Below are positions 44,702 through 56,407 of a stretch of DNA of 64,000 nt, one piece after another (positions within the stretch are counted from its first letter, which is position 1; every line of letters starts with the position of its first letter). The DNA is from Eutrigla gurnardus (lineage: Eukaryota > Chordata > Actinopteri > Perciformes > Triglidae). The notes under the pieces are model-generated. The model had not been told where the DNA came from and ran no database searches. It saw only the letters and a list, made by a program, of their open reading frames with translations. The stretch spans positions 5,939,389 to 6,003,388 of the forward strand of contig OY741275.1 of NCBI GenBank assembly GCA_963514095.1, written 5' to 3'. The position numbers and the translations under genes were made by a program.

Positions 44702-45029
44702 AAGTAAGTAAGTTGCTAAAATGTGTCGCTACATGACCACCAGTGTTAAAAACCCTCTGAGCCCAATCATTTTATCTATAAACCGCAACCTCCGTGCCGT
44801 TTTTCCTCTAGTATTGTGTGTGTGTGTGTAGGCCTATGTGTGTGTGTGCGTGTTGTCGCTCTTTTTGGGATCACTCATAGCCTTTACAGGAGCTTATATC
44901 CAGTCAGGAATTTATAGCCGAGGTATTTTCGGGAACTTTGAAAAATGAATCCATACTGTTAGATCCGATGTTGTTCTTTATTGCCATATAAAATCCGTTT
45001 TCATCGCGTATTTTAGTTAGGGATTTGTT
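44363..45029 (+). repeat. inverted repeat, copy B (partner 25315-25987)
   Basis: Same sequence as copy A in the opposite direction, including a (GA)n tract near 44665-44702. At its left edge (44335-44371) the terminal block GCCGCTGCTG...GGGGAAACACTG stands in the opposite orientation to that in copy A. The right edge runs on into different sequence (45030-45300) carrying the rest of a 130-codon minus-strand frame of unknown nature. Confidence 0.9.
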
Positions 45030-45394
45030 AGCGCAGCACAGGTAGGCGGCTGCGACGCTGCCGCCGTGTGACCGCAGGCACTCCACAACCGCACGTGAGA
45101 GACAGATGGCTTTGAATGTCCATCGCTTGTGTCTCAACTTGCGCCACAAGAGGCGGCCGCAGCACGGGTAGCGTCCACGACACTGTCCTGTGACCGCCAT
45201 CCAACCATTCAGACAGACTTTTTTTGGTCCATGTCTAAAAATAAATACATTGACATGTGATTTTGTTGTTCTGGTTTTGTTTTTTGCCAGTGCCATACAG
45301 ACACAATGCTTTGGGATATGTGGTATTTTACATATTTGAAAAGAAACTATTGTACTGTCACTTTCATAGAATCGGCTTCTTTATTTTATAAAAT

Positions 45395-45561
45395 ATCTAC
45401 AACAAATATTAACTGTAGAATCGAATCGTATCGTTACACTGTATGGAATCGATTCAAATCAAATCGGTCTGTAATAAAAGGATATCGTTTTTGAATCGAA
45501 TAGTAACCTGTGTATCGAGATGCATATCGAATTGTTTATCACAAAGAGATGTGCAACCCTA
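45395..45561. mobile_element. right end of a hAT-like element
   Basis: GAATCGAATCGTATCGTTAC and later GAGATGTGCAACCCTA (ending about 45561) form a hAT-type terminus with GATTC/GAATC subterminal words. I could not find the left end. Confidence 0.5.
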
Positions 45562-46250
45562 GTTAATATCAGAATATATTTTGATTGGTGCTATTAAGTT
45601 TAACTTTCCTTGACAGAGATCACAAACATGTTGGGTTTGGCCCCTACCTTTCTTATGGGCAACTTTTGCAGCCAATTTTGTTTCTGATGAAGTTCACTTC
45701 CAATTGTGGAATGAACCCTTCACTTCGGCCAATGCAAACCAATTTCCCCTCTCCTTTCCTTGCAGTGTGATGGCGCGAGGTAGCTGTCAGAATCAATCAC
45801 ATAATTTTGTAGTTTAATGTCCAATTAGTATTCCAAGGTCCTTTTTAAATAAGCAGTTTGTCAACATTGTCAAGCACTCTGCACTGTTGCGCTTGTCCTT
45901 GGCTTATGGGCCAATCAAATTTGATGAAGCATCCAATCAACACAGATCATGAGGAGCCAGCCAACACTTAAGTGCCTATGTCATGGTGTGTATTAATTTG
46001 ATTTATAATCCTTGGTTTGCGCATGGACTGCATCATGAAAAGCCATGAGGCCAAGAACACATTAAAGCTCCTGGCCTTTGCCTTTATTAGCTTGGCTACC
46101 TGCCTGTTCCACGGAGGGAGAGATTGAGGAGGATTTGGACACATCCTCATTTGGTGGCATAAGGACGTTAGTTACCTGCTGGCAAGTAGGGAAACACAAA
46201 TACAAGGGGACTGATTGGCTACTTTGTGGTGTGTGAACCAGTGCATTAGA

Positions 46251-46710
46251 GGCCGTCCACACGTACCAAATCATTGTTTTTTCTCTGTTTTCCTTGGCGT
46301 CGTTTTAAGAAAATCTGTGTGCACACAAATCCACTGTAATCGACTCTCCAGGCCTATATTTGGCGCAGTTTCTGCTACAAAAATACACCAAAAATGGCGA
46401 AGAAGAGACGGAGCATGGAGAAGTAAACACGTTGCTTGACCGGATGTTTGCTGTTGCTATGGCAACAAGTGAAAGCTACGGCTGCTATCCACCCGGCCAC
46501 CCGATCAATAAACACCCATAAGATGACAATTTGGCCTCAAGTGCCGGTTGTTTGTTAGCATCGTAAAAAAGTAGCAAATCTGCATTTTTACCCCCCGGAA
46601 TATCGCCCCCCCTCTCTCAGCTCCGGTTTTTTCATACAGTGGTCCTAATACGCCGTCGTACAGAGAAGCAGAATATCTGCTGCTGCACAATCACAAGCAC
46701 GTAGGCCGCA
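46251..46710. repeat. third copy of the CCGTCCACACG module
   Basis: Begins GAGGCCGTCCACACG and includes blocks matching 30930-31080 in reverse complement (TTGCTATGGCAACA, CACCCGATCAATAAA, AAATACACCAAAAA). It ends with CAGAATATCTGCTGCTGCAC and GCACGTAGGCCGC, also found near 28735 and 30830. Here it stands outside a hAT. Confidence 0.7.
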
Positions 46711-46719
46711 TATCAGGGG

Positions 46720-47120
46720 CCTGGTCCTGGTCTGGGTCCTAGGGGCAGCTGGCTGAGGAGAGCATTTCATACACCCCTCTCCCGAGCAACACTTTCCAGT
46801 TCCATCTGGGGGACCCTGAGGATATAAACCCTCCAGCGTCTTCTGTGTCTACCCTGGGGCCTCTTCCCATCCTGATCAGATGCTTAGACCACCTCAACTG
46901 AGCTCCTGACCTTATCTCTGAGGCTGACCCCAGTCACCCGACCAAGAAAGCTCATTTCGGCAGCGTGTATCTGCGCTCGACCCAAACTAATGCCCATACG
47001 AAGGCTTGGAACTTAGGTTCACTGGTAAATCAAGAGCTGTCTTTCCGATTCAGCTCCCTCTTGATCACAACGGTACAACGCTTGCATCACTTCTGATGCT
47101 ACAGCAAATCGCTTGTCCAC
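46720..47120 (-). repeat. LINE 3'-region fragment
   Basis: Phrases such as CACCCCTCTCCCGAGCAACA, TTTCCAGTTCCATCTGGGGG, GCCTCTTCCCA and AAGCTCATTTCGGC match, as I recall it, the antisense of the distal coding/3' part of a widespread fish LINE. It is fragmentary and out of frame. Confidence 0.5.
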
Positions 47121-47840
47121 CTGACGATTAATTTCCATGCAAATCACAAACAGGATTACCTAATCAGACCCTCTCTACAAAAAAAGGTTAAACTTTGTAT
47201 TAGAACGTTGAGTTGGAGTTTCATAGAGAAGAATCCCCTTTTTGAACTGTCAGGCAGGAAAAGGTTGCACACAGTACACAAATAATGATGATGAATTTTT
47301 AGGGTTGAACAATGAAGCTTAAGATGGACAGATAAGAAAGTCGGCAGCTAGACCGACCACATAGAGAATGAAATCCACAGATGTCCATAAAACCAGACAG
47401 TGACCGACAAGACCACATAGAAAGGAAATGTACTTCTCCGAGGTTGTGGATGACACATGAGCTCAGGGCTGTGGAGGAGGAAAAGGTTTGAAATTGAAAG
47501 AGGGCAGCAGTGCTTCACTAAAAACTGGCACACATTTCCCTCCCTTGGCTGTGTCATCTTCTCTGTTTGCCCTGGAGCGCCTCTACTCAGCATCAGCCTG
47601 CATGTCAGGGCTCATCTCACAATCTCTTGCTCTTTTTTTATACGCAACCTCCTCCCGGAGCCAATCTCTTTAAGCCTCCTATGAAGAATAGGATTTGTAT
47701 TTTATCCAGTAGACACATGTCATACTGATACAGGGAAAGTCATGAAACTTAAATACAAATAGCTAAACAATCACAACTGTGTGCTGCACCAACAAAATGT
47801 TTACCAATGTGTCCTCAGTTTGTGTTAATAGGGTTCATTC

Positions 47841-47945
<105 letters not shown>

Positions 47946-48428
47946 AACTTCAAAATCTCACAGGCAACAGGTCAACATCTGTGTGTGGCTCGACATCAGG
48001 AAAACTTTGATTGGGTGGCATCATCTTCCAGATTAAAGTCTCTGGGGTCATCCCCTCCATTAAGCTCTGCTCAATCACCAGTGGTTTTCTGTGTGTGTAT
48101 GTGGTGGTGTTTTCTTTTTTCTGGGAATCTATTTAATCCTTAAGGCTTTTACACACCACAGGGCTTAAAGTATCCCGGCACTGTGCCAGATTTCCGATGT
48201 ATGGCGTTTGGCTGCGAAAAAACGAGTTCATGAGTTTGTCTGCCAATGATATTAGAGGAACACAACTCTTCCTCGCTCAAACTACATTATTAGCCAATCA
48301 GAAGTAGAATCCTGGGGAAGATACCCTCGTAAATTGATAAAGGATTAAACAATAAATGGCACTGGGTGTGGATGGAAGAGCTAGGGAAAGATTGATTCTG
48401 CACTTTGTCCTCGAGAACGCTATATATG

Positions 48429-48432
48429 CCCC

Positions 48433-48463
<31 letters not shown>

Positions 48464-48548
48464 ACAGACACACAAGCAAGGATAACGCATGACCTTTCTA
48501 AGGAAATTCACTTCAAGCTGGGTTAAGAAAAGCATGGTTCAACCAGTG

Positions 48549-48602
<54 letters not shown>
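48429..48602. repeat. poly-C run and two (CA)n tracts
   Basis: A 21-base C run (48429-48449) runs straight into a short CA tract, and a longer (AC)n lies at about 48550-48602. Between them, 48473-48548 is a unique-looking sequence repeated near 55811. Confidence 0.95.
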
Positions 48603-48604
<2 letters not shown>

Positions 48605-49467
48605 TAAAACAGTTCAGGCTCAACCCCTGTGACACCAGGGGCGTGATGAATAAATGACACAGAATGGGAAATACTCTGTGCTGCCTTTGTCATATCAAGG
48701 TTGAAAGGAGTAATACAGTTTGCTACTCAACCCGTTCCACAGCTTGAATGATTGATGGATGCCAACAGCATTTCTTATCTTTTTGTTTGCTATATATTCA
48801 CATTCTGTGTGAAAGTATTCATGACAGAATTGATTGAAACAATATATTGACATGACGATTAATTGCACAGAAAGTTTTCCTTTGTTTGTGTCAAGGCCTT
48901 CCAGCGTTATTTGGTTTGAGTTGAGCCGTTGTTGGAGCCAAGATGTATCTCATTTAAGATCTCCATGTGCAAGACATTCAGCATTTGATTGATTGAGTTG
49001 ATTTATTAATAGCTCTGCCTCGAGGCGGCTAAACGAAAAACAAAGTGTTGTATTGTAATCCACATAATACAAGCGTGGGGTTATCGGGGTAATTTGTCAA
49101 GAATGTTTAATCACATAGTAATTATTAATGTTCATCATTTAGTAAAACAACTATAGAGCTGCTTTTTGTTCTGCACTGAATGTTTGTTGGTTTCTGTACT
49201 GGTTTTACTAACCGCTTGACTGATACCAGGAACAGCTGCTGTGACTGAAATCGCATTATGCCAAAATCCTAATTATATCAACGTTGAGTAAAATGATGAT
49301 GCACATTGAGACATCATTATCCAGACATTTTTACCGAGCCATTGTCCTGAGGTACAATCGCTTTAGCTGCAGGATTTGAGGCTCTGACATTGTGCTCTTG
49401 CTCTGGCAAGTAAGGAGACTTCCCATCTTCTAATATGCTGTATTTGTTGTCATTTGTTATTTTTCAG

Positions 49468-49564
49468 ATGATGAAGCATGCATGGGACAGCTACCGACAG
49501 TACGGCTGGGGTCACAACGAGCTGAAGCCCCTCGCCAAGAAAGGACATTCCACAAATATCTTTG
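49468..49564 (+). CDS. man1a2: Golgi alpha-1,2-mannosidase (GH47), exon encoding the start of the catalytic domain
   Basis: A 97-bp exon. The acceptor TTTTTCAG ends at 49467 and the donor GTAAGC begins at 49565. It enters in phase 0 and leaves with one base of a split codon. It encodes MMKHAWDSYRQYGWGHNEL then KPLAKKGHSTNIFG, the conserved entry to the GH47 (alpha/alpha)7 barrel that continues in family members with a GATIVDALDTLYIMG-type segment, which must lie beyond the window. YGWGHNEL favours MAN1A2 over MAN1A1 as I recall them. The 71-codon minus-strand frame is a shadow. Confidence 0.95.
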
Positions 49565-50516
49565 GTAAGCCAGAGAAACCCCTCTCTCCACTGCCGGCTG
49601 TGCCCATTGGCAGTTTGCTCACACAGTTGTAAATCACACATGGATGCATGCATGAATGCACACACTCTCCGTCTCTCTCACACTATCTCTCTCTCTCTCA
49701 CACCTCTCACACACATGCCCTGCCTTTTCCCTTGTGGACAAGGTTATGTGATAATGCCTCCAGCAGGATGCATATCACTTTGAGAGGATGATCATGGAAT
49801 CCACAAGCAGAGGAACACACATCAGTGACATGCCAGATAAAAGACAATATATTTGAAGTATTTGAAATGTTTCTCAAGCCATTACACTGTAACACATTAC
49901 AATGCATTAGACAGTGGGAGCACACACTTGGCACTGTCTTGTCAGGGTCCAGTCATGAGGGAAATTCCTGTTAGAGACAGGCACGTAACCATTGGCAGGG
50001 ATTGTTGTTTTCCCACAGAGAGATCAATCCAGTGAAGCCTCTCATCATCTGTGATTTGTATTTTGGAGGCTGTTGTTTTTGGTATCCACCTCTGCAGCTA
50101 CCATCTCTGGTAGTACAGGTCACAATGGGAGAAATATCAGTTTTCACTGAACACACACAGTTTTTATAATGATCAAATTCAATTTTGAAAAATAGACTCT
50201 GAATTACGTACAACTTAGTTATGCAGACCAGAGCTGTCCTCCAAACCTCATTGAATCAAATTATCAGTTGACAGGCACTCAAGTCGAACCTTGAACATAG
50301 ATGATAACAGAACAGCATGGCCTATGCACTTTCCCCCGCAAGGTAAAATAATTAGCGTACTCCGACAGTTGACCCTGCTCAACACCTGCACCAATAACAG
50401 CTGAGCAAGCTTGGAACCAAGCAGACCCGTGGTCAACTCTCCACTTTCCTGTAATATTTTGATATGCTATTCTATATGCTAGGCTCGTCTGTCACAGCTA
50501 AAGTTACTATGTAATG

Positions 50517-51098
50517 TCACACAGGGTATAAAATTAGATTTTTGACCCACCTGCCAATGGCAGGTAGGGTCTGAAATTTTACCGGCCAAAATGTATTTTT
50601 ACCGGCCACTGAACTGTGGTCTTTCACGGACTCCAGTTTCATTGTGCTCGTTCCGACCACGAACGAGCAGGAACGGTTGGACGAGTGCCGTTGACAGATG
50701 TTGCACTTCATTGTATTCGCACCGCTGTTGTACACTAGCCACTCTCTTCTCACCCCCATTTCATTGAACCGCCACTTTTCATTAAATTTTCTTTTAGGCT
50801 GTGTTCCTCCACAGCTCTCCTCCTGAGGTCTCTTTTCGGGTGGTTTTACACCCGCAATGTGTCGCCACATCTTTAATTTCTTCTGTTTAAACCTCTTCGT
50901 ATTCGATTCGTAGTCGTCGTCTTCTTCTTCGTCTCCTTTCTTCTTCTTCTCTTTTGATACATTTTTAAATGTTGAAAGACGGTGGACAGCGAGGGACAAA
51001 TTTGAAATTTGAAACGCAATCAGTAGATCTGCAGCCTGTAGAATTGTGTCTGTCACTGTTTGGAATTTATGTTTAAAGTTACATAGCAAAGTCGGCAT
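50517..51098 (-). pseudogene. hAT transposase N-terminal fragment with zinc finger
   Basis: A 193-codon minus-strand frame inside the short hAT. A lysine/acid-rich stretch is followed by KFNEKWRFNEMGVRREWLVY, then a Cys pair MKCNIC, then a KLESVKDHSSVAGK segment with the His of a zinc finger. This is the TTF/BED-like finger of ZNF862-type hAT proteins, as I recall them. The frame then runs into the terminal inverted repeat. There is no RNase-H-like catalytic domain, so this is a truncated remnant. Confidence 0.7.
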
Positions 51099-51199
51099 AT
51101 TTCAGCAGCCTGCCAATGGCGTGTGACCTATTTATTTTACTCGCCAAAACATATTTTTACCCGCATTTAGCGAGTGGCGGGTGCCAATTTTTAACCCTG
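50522..51199 (-). mobile_element. short hAT element, TSD ATGTCACA, with transposase zinc-finger fragment
   Basis: The termini CAGGGTATAAAATTAG and ...GCCAATTTTTAACCCTG are flanked by exact 8-bp duplications ATGTCACA (50514-50521, 51200-51207). Both ends carry ACCGGCC/CGGGTG words. At 678 bp it keeps only the N-terminal part of its transposase and is non-autonomous. Confidence 0.93.
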
Positions 51200-52155
51200 A
51201 TGTCACATCACATTACTCTGTATGTGGTCAGCTTTTAAATTAGCGTATACTTTGCTTCCTTCCTTTTCTGTAGTAATGTTTAAGAGATTTGGAAAAGGAC
51301 AGGTATGGATTATTGTTAGCCAGAAAAGATCAAGGTTAGCGTTCCTTTATTATTTTCTATGTACGGCGATGTACTGTACAGCACAGCTGTGTCCCCGAAG
51401 TGACCTTTTGGTGTTCTTTATTTGGATACGACGTCTAACATCCCATCTGGAAAGGTCCAAGTCCTTGCTGTTGGCTTCTTCTAAAAGTTGAACAGAGTAT
51501 AATAGTGTGCCAGTGAAGACAGGGAAGACTTCAAGCTGGTAAACCTGGATGTAATCGATGGCATCTCCCTGTTGTTTCCTGAATGAACCCAGCAGCTGGC
51601 ACTGGCCAGGTACATGTTGGCACTGGTGGACATGAGACACCACACTAAAATACATTTTTCCCAGATTATTTTCGGTGTTGACACGGTCAATACTCAAGAA
51701 AAAAAAACACTACTTTATTTTTTCACACTAGCTCATCACTGTGGACGACGCTGCAAATAGACTCTTGTCAGGCATCACCATGCCACCTTGCCGGTGTGCT
51801 GCAGGCATCCTTTGCATTCTATATTATTCCCCTGTCACGATTGAGGAAATCATTTACACTTCCAATTCATTTATTGTATATACATTCAAATACATTCTAA
51901 TTCTGAATGATATACATATTGGTCTTTGCTTAGTGTGAATTCATGCATGTGACAATGTTGCCTTGTGCTTGTTAATCATATTTTTTCAGTTGCCAGTGTG
52001 ATCTATGAGATTTCCTGTGTGTGTGTATGTGCTTGCTTGGATGCATGCTTATGAGGCCTTTGTGTGAAATTATAATTTTCCGTCTGGCAAATTGGCCGGA
52101 GGCACCTGTGTTATTTTATGAGCTGCTGCTAAATGGTCGAAAGATGCTGTTTATG

Positions 52156-52205
52156 TGTGTTTCCACGGTCTGAAATTAGCACCCGCCACTCGTCAAATGC
52201 GGGTA
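52156..52205. repeat. terminal scrap of the 50.5-kb hAT family
   Basis: TCTGAAATTAGCACCCGCCA and the CGTCAAATGCGGGTAAA stretch after it match the complement of the right end of the element at 50522-51199. The rest is absent. Confidence 0.55.
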
Positions 52206-53527
52206 AATTGCTGTCAGCAGCGGTTGAAATTGCCAGCTGATCCACCACTTTGGCAGACAGGGATAACCATAAGGGATGGGAATAAAGGAACATTTCCCAC
52301 CGAGAACTGGAGAAGTGGTCGGATTACTTGGAATGGCATGCCTCTGTGACTGTGGATTCCTCTTACTGATTCTCTCCGACAGTCACATGCACAATGATGT
52401 TACACCATACATAAGCTGTATCATATTTGTGACCAGCCAAGGCAAAACCAGGAACAAGTCAGCCTCGGGGCATTTTGATTACACAGATTCTGAAAGTGTA
52501 GTTTCTAAGCTTTCCAATGATGTCTAACACATGGAAATCCGATAATATTTGACGAAGTTGTGGCAATTTGAATGTATGCTTCTCTGAAAACCGTTCACTG
52601 AGAAAACTGGCCTGAAAGATATGCAAATCTCACCTCACCTCACCTCACCTGGCCAGATAGGAAAGACATTTGCATCTCATTCAGATAAGCCCTCCCCCCT
52701 ACAGATGTCACTCAGTTATATCTGCTATCTGTTAGCCTGCAGGCACCGTCTAAGTAGCTAGTGCTAATGATTCAGCAACTAGCCTATTGTCCTCAGGTAG
52801 GCTAGTTGCTAAACTATTAGCATCACACTCAATTCAAGCAATGCCAACAGGCCCCTTGGAACATTGCCAAAACCTCCCATTACAGCTTAGTTCGATGTGC
52901 AAATCCTTTTAAAACAACAGTACTGAGCTAACTTAGCCAGCTAAGCAAAGTAGATAACTTGGATGTTAACGGAAACTCACCCCACTAAGAAACTGAAAAA
53001 GTATTCCTGAAAAAGTATTCCTGCAGACTTCTCCTTTCTTCTTCCGTAGCATTTGCAGTCAAAGTTACGGATTTCCTCCGTTTCGCTGTCTTTATCCCGT
53101 TGAAATGTAACCATAGCGTCTGATATCTTCCGCTCCAGCTGATTGGCTGCGGGGCGCTGTATAATTAGCCATGTGTGCCGCTTCTAACGTGATTGGCCGA
53201 AAAAATAACAACAGCGCGTGAATGGCCAACGGTGATCAGTATGGAAATGAACTGCATAGCCACAGACAGACAGACACAGTGAGGTCCCTCACTCAACTTA
53301 CTACAGAGAATTGTCCCACAAAGCAACGTTGCAGAACCAAACTAAGGTAACGTAGTAACTGTTACTGTCTTTGGCAACGGGGAAACAAATACCGCAGCTG
53401 TACGTGGAGAAGCGTCCTTCCTCCCGCCCGTCCTACCGACTCCTCCTCACATTTCTGCCCGATAAACAGCGTCTGTCACCGGCAAAAAAAACTTTAACTC
53501 ACCGAGTGTTTATGATGAAAAAAAATC

Positions 53528-53908
53528 TCCGCGACGGTCAGCCCTCCGGACCGAGACTTCAGTGAACTTTAGCCTCCGTCGGGTTTTGAGTGACAGGGAG
53601 ACTCCAGGGAAACCCCTTGAAAACGCACACACGTCATCATCATGACGTGTACCGGGACGTCTCTTTGCGCTGCTTTCTGTGAATTACACAGCGGTTCGTC
53701 TTTACTCCAGCGGTGCTTCGCTCCGTGTGAACGAACAACGGCGGAGAATTAGCGAACGACCGCTGCGGTGTTTGTGGTGTTACTTACAGCTCATAGTGCT
53801 GATCTGGACCGGAAGTTGTGTCGCGATTCTGCCTTCTCGTGGCGCGAGACAGGTTCGTGGATCTGAGTGTCGCGATTTCAGCTTCGATACGTGTATCGTT
53901 ACAGCCCT
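53528..53908 (+). repeat. hAT-derived segment, direct repeat of 21301-21673
   Basis: Near identical to the proximal copy and ending with GTATCGTTACAGCCCTA. The left terminus is not recognisable in either copy, so both are truncated at about the same internal point or represent a shortened subfamily. Confidence 0.9.
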
Positions 53909-54185
53909 AGTGGCCAGTAACACACAAGCGAGACACAAGGCAAGGAATTGAGCCTCGCACTCTTCACAAAAACAACTTCCATTATTGATGAGATATATCC
54001 TGTCCTACAGAACTTGGCTGTATTGATTATGTGTGTGCATGTGCATCTTGGAAGAGAGAGAAGCACAGCGAAGGCAATATATTGGAGATTCAGTAGACCC
54101 TTGTTGCTACAACTATTAGGAGCATTGACAGCTTGGACCAAAGGGACGCAGACGTGCAGAAAGGCTGAGTGATTGGATAGAAACT

Positions 54186-54330
54186 AGGGATGCAACAATA
54201 CAGTTAGCCCATGCTTCAATACGTACCTCGGTTCTTGGGTTACGGTTTCAGTTCAGTTTCGGTACACATTTTTTTTTTTTTACACATTCAGACACATTCA
54301 AGTGTATTGTAATTAAATAAATAAATACGT
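54186..54330. mobile_element. left end of a hAT-like element
   Basis: TAGGGATGCAACAATACAG followed by GGTTACGGTTTCAGTTCAG and TTTCGGTACACA is a hAT left terminus with the GGTA-rich subterminal DNA seen in other fish hATs. No right end was found. Confidence 0.5.
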
Positions 54331-54833
54331 TAAAAAAATGAACACTTTCAAATGCAAAAGTGCTTCTTAGCCTTAACGACTGGTATAGGATAAAAGGGGG
54401 TAAACAATTTCAAAAGTAAATGTACATGTAGAACATAAAGTCACATAAAGTCACTGTTTTAAATAAATATACCTGTAAACATATAGTCATTGATTTAAAT
54501 AAAAAATCCTGTACTTCAGTAGCGTATATATGATGGTACAGGGGGACGGGTTCGGAGTACTGCTCTTCATCTCCACTCCAACATATAGCGGACGTCACAG
54601 TGAGATAACTCTGTCGCCCGAGAGCTCCAACTATCCGTGGTCAGTGCTCGGCTCTGTGCTTTAGCCAGTTCCACGTCCATGCCTTTCTGTTGTTTTATAG
54701 AAGTCGGGAATTATGTTAGTGCTGAAAAGTGTAGCACAGATGAAGCGTTTTGATTAGGTGACGGAAGCCCGCAACTACGGAAAAGGGCTGCAAATCTTTA
54801 GCAATAAACATCCCACTGCACTTGTTGTGTTCT

Positions 54834-55380
54834 TACATTTACATTTAGGGCATTTAGCAGACGCTTTTGTCCAAAGCGACTTACAATAAGTACATTTGCC
54901 AAAAGAAAGAAACCACAACATATCATTGCCGATAAAGAGCGAAAAAATAGAAACAAGTGTTCCTCGTAGTCCTCGTCTGAGTAAAGTAGTAGCTGTTCAG
55001 CAAGTATACCTTAAGAACAACAGTGCTATGAGCAAAGAGCTATAGGTAAGAACATAGACGTGCTTTTTTATTTTGGGGGGGGGGGGGGGGGGGGTGTTAG
55101 TGGGTCATGCTATGTAGAGTCGAGGTGAAGTCTGAACAGGTGAGTCTTGAGCCTTTTTCGGAAGATGGCTAGTGACTCAGCTGTCCTGACATTGGTCGGG
55201 AGTTCGTTCCACCACTGAGGACCAGAACAGAGAAGAGTCTGGACTTTGCTGAGCGACATTTGTTTGATTTCAGCGATGGTGGTACCAGCCGGCCAGCTGA
55301 AGTAGAGGAGCGAAGTGCTCGCTTCGGGGCATGAGGTTTGACCAGTGTTTGAAGGTGGACAGGTATAGCCATTTAACTTC
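54834..55380 (-). repeat. fish SINE/LINE-type composite repeat
   Basis: CATTTAGCAGACGCTTTTGTCC followed by AAAGCGACTTACAATAAGTA is a very common fish short-repeat end. Further right, GAGTCTTGAGCC, TTCGTTCCACCACTGAGGAC and GATGGTGGTACCAGCCGGCC belong to the same long family. A 20-base G run lies at 55075-55094. The 134-codon minus-strand frame spans the repeat and is not a known gene. Confidence 0.6.
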
Positions 55381-55870
55381 AGTTTTGAAACTAACACCAG
55401 AACACTTTTATATTGAAATATGTCTTTTGCTGGTGCATTATGTTTCTGCATCAGGCTGGAATAGAGCAATCTTCCTACCTGACAAAAGCAGGACATATAA
55501 ACAGCAGTTTGCATACAATTAGCTTTTTATGAAACATGCCCCGTGTAAAGTTGTTAAAGCTAACAGGGCAGAGCTGTGATTACTCGCTCCACACCTTCGT
55601 CTTGATCTGACCAAAGACAAGAGGCCACAATGGTAACAAGAGGACTGGGCCTCGCATTGTGGCATCAGACATAACCTCGAGGTTGCTGCTTGGCTCTGCT
55701 CTGTCATGTTTCTTTCTTTCTTTTCCTTCTTTACTTCTGTGGAGAATTAGTGGAGCTGATTTTGAGTACAGATACAAACGGGGCCTTTGTGTGGAGGATA
55801 AGCGGTTCAAGCAAGGATAACACATGACCTTTTTCTGAGGAAATTCACTTCAAGCTGGGTTAAGAAAAGC

Positions 55871-56334
55871 ATTCAATTCAGTTCAATTAAATTTTATTTA
55901 TAGTGACAAATCACAACAGAAGTCATCTCAGGACACTTAACACATTGAGCAGGACCAGAATACGCTCAACATTTCCAGAGTCAACACATTTTCAAGTTCA
56001 AGTCCTAACATCACCCAGGAACAAGCGTTACAGCGACAGTGGCCAGAAAAAACTGCCTTAATAGGCTTTTAGGCAGAAATCTGGTGCAGCCCAGGCCCTT
56101 GGGTTCCAACTGCATTTGGTGTTGGTAGTATGGTAGTAGTAGCATTAACAGTAGTGGTGGTATTAACAGAAGCAATAGTATCAGCAGTAGTAGTCCATGG
56201 CAGCAGGCACAGCCACACCGAGATGGATCGATCCCAACCACGTCACCGTAGACCAAAAAGCAGGAGTAGTTGAGCAGCATCACAGCAGCAGGTGGAGCTA
56301 CTATATGGTGTTTCCAGCTTCAGGCCAGTTAAGC
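55871..56334. repeat. SINE-like insertion splitting a duplicated flank
   Basis: TCAATTCAGTTC then AATTTTATTTATAGTGACAAATC and AAAAAACTGCCTTAATAGG match a common fish repeat. The borders are given by comparison with 48518-48548: AAGAAAAGC before and ATGGTTCAA after are contiguous in that copy. The right part (56110-56334) has GTAGTAGTAG-type runs and no gene. Confidence 0.7.
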
Positions 56335-56349
56335 ATGGTTCAAGCAGTG

Positions 56350-56402
<53 letters not shown>
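56350..56402. repeat. (CA)n microsatellite
   Basis: About 26 CA units, the counterpart of the tract at 48550. Confidence 0.97.

Positions 56403-56407
<5 letters not shown>

Noticed and set aside
44904..45296. 130-codon minus-strand frame
   Set aside because: It has Cys/Arg-rich sequence spanning the edge of an inverted repeat; no known domain, and copy A does not preserve the frame's other part. I do not call it a gene.
50881..50960. Lys/Glu/Asp-rich stretch as a nuclear protein exon of the host
   Set aside because: It lies inside a hAT element defined by an exact 8-bp duplication and leads into the element's own zinc finger.
52626..52655. Short CACCT tandem repeat as an E-box cluster
   Set aside because: Four simple-sequence units with no promoter context; more likely slippage.
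52780..52810. CCTCAGGTAGG as a recursive splice site in the third intron
   Set aside because: The upstream polypyrimidine tract is weak and the donor half (GTAGGC) is poor.
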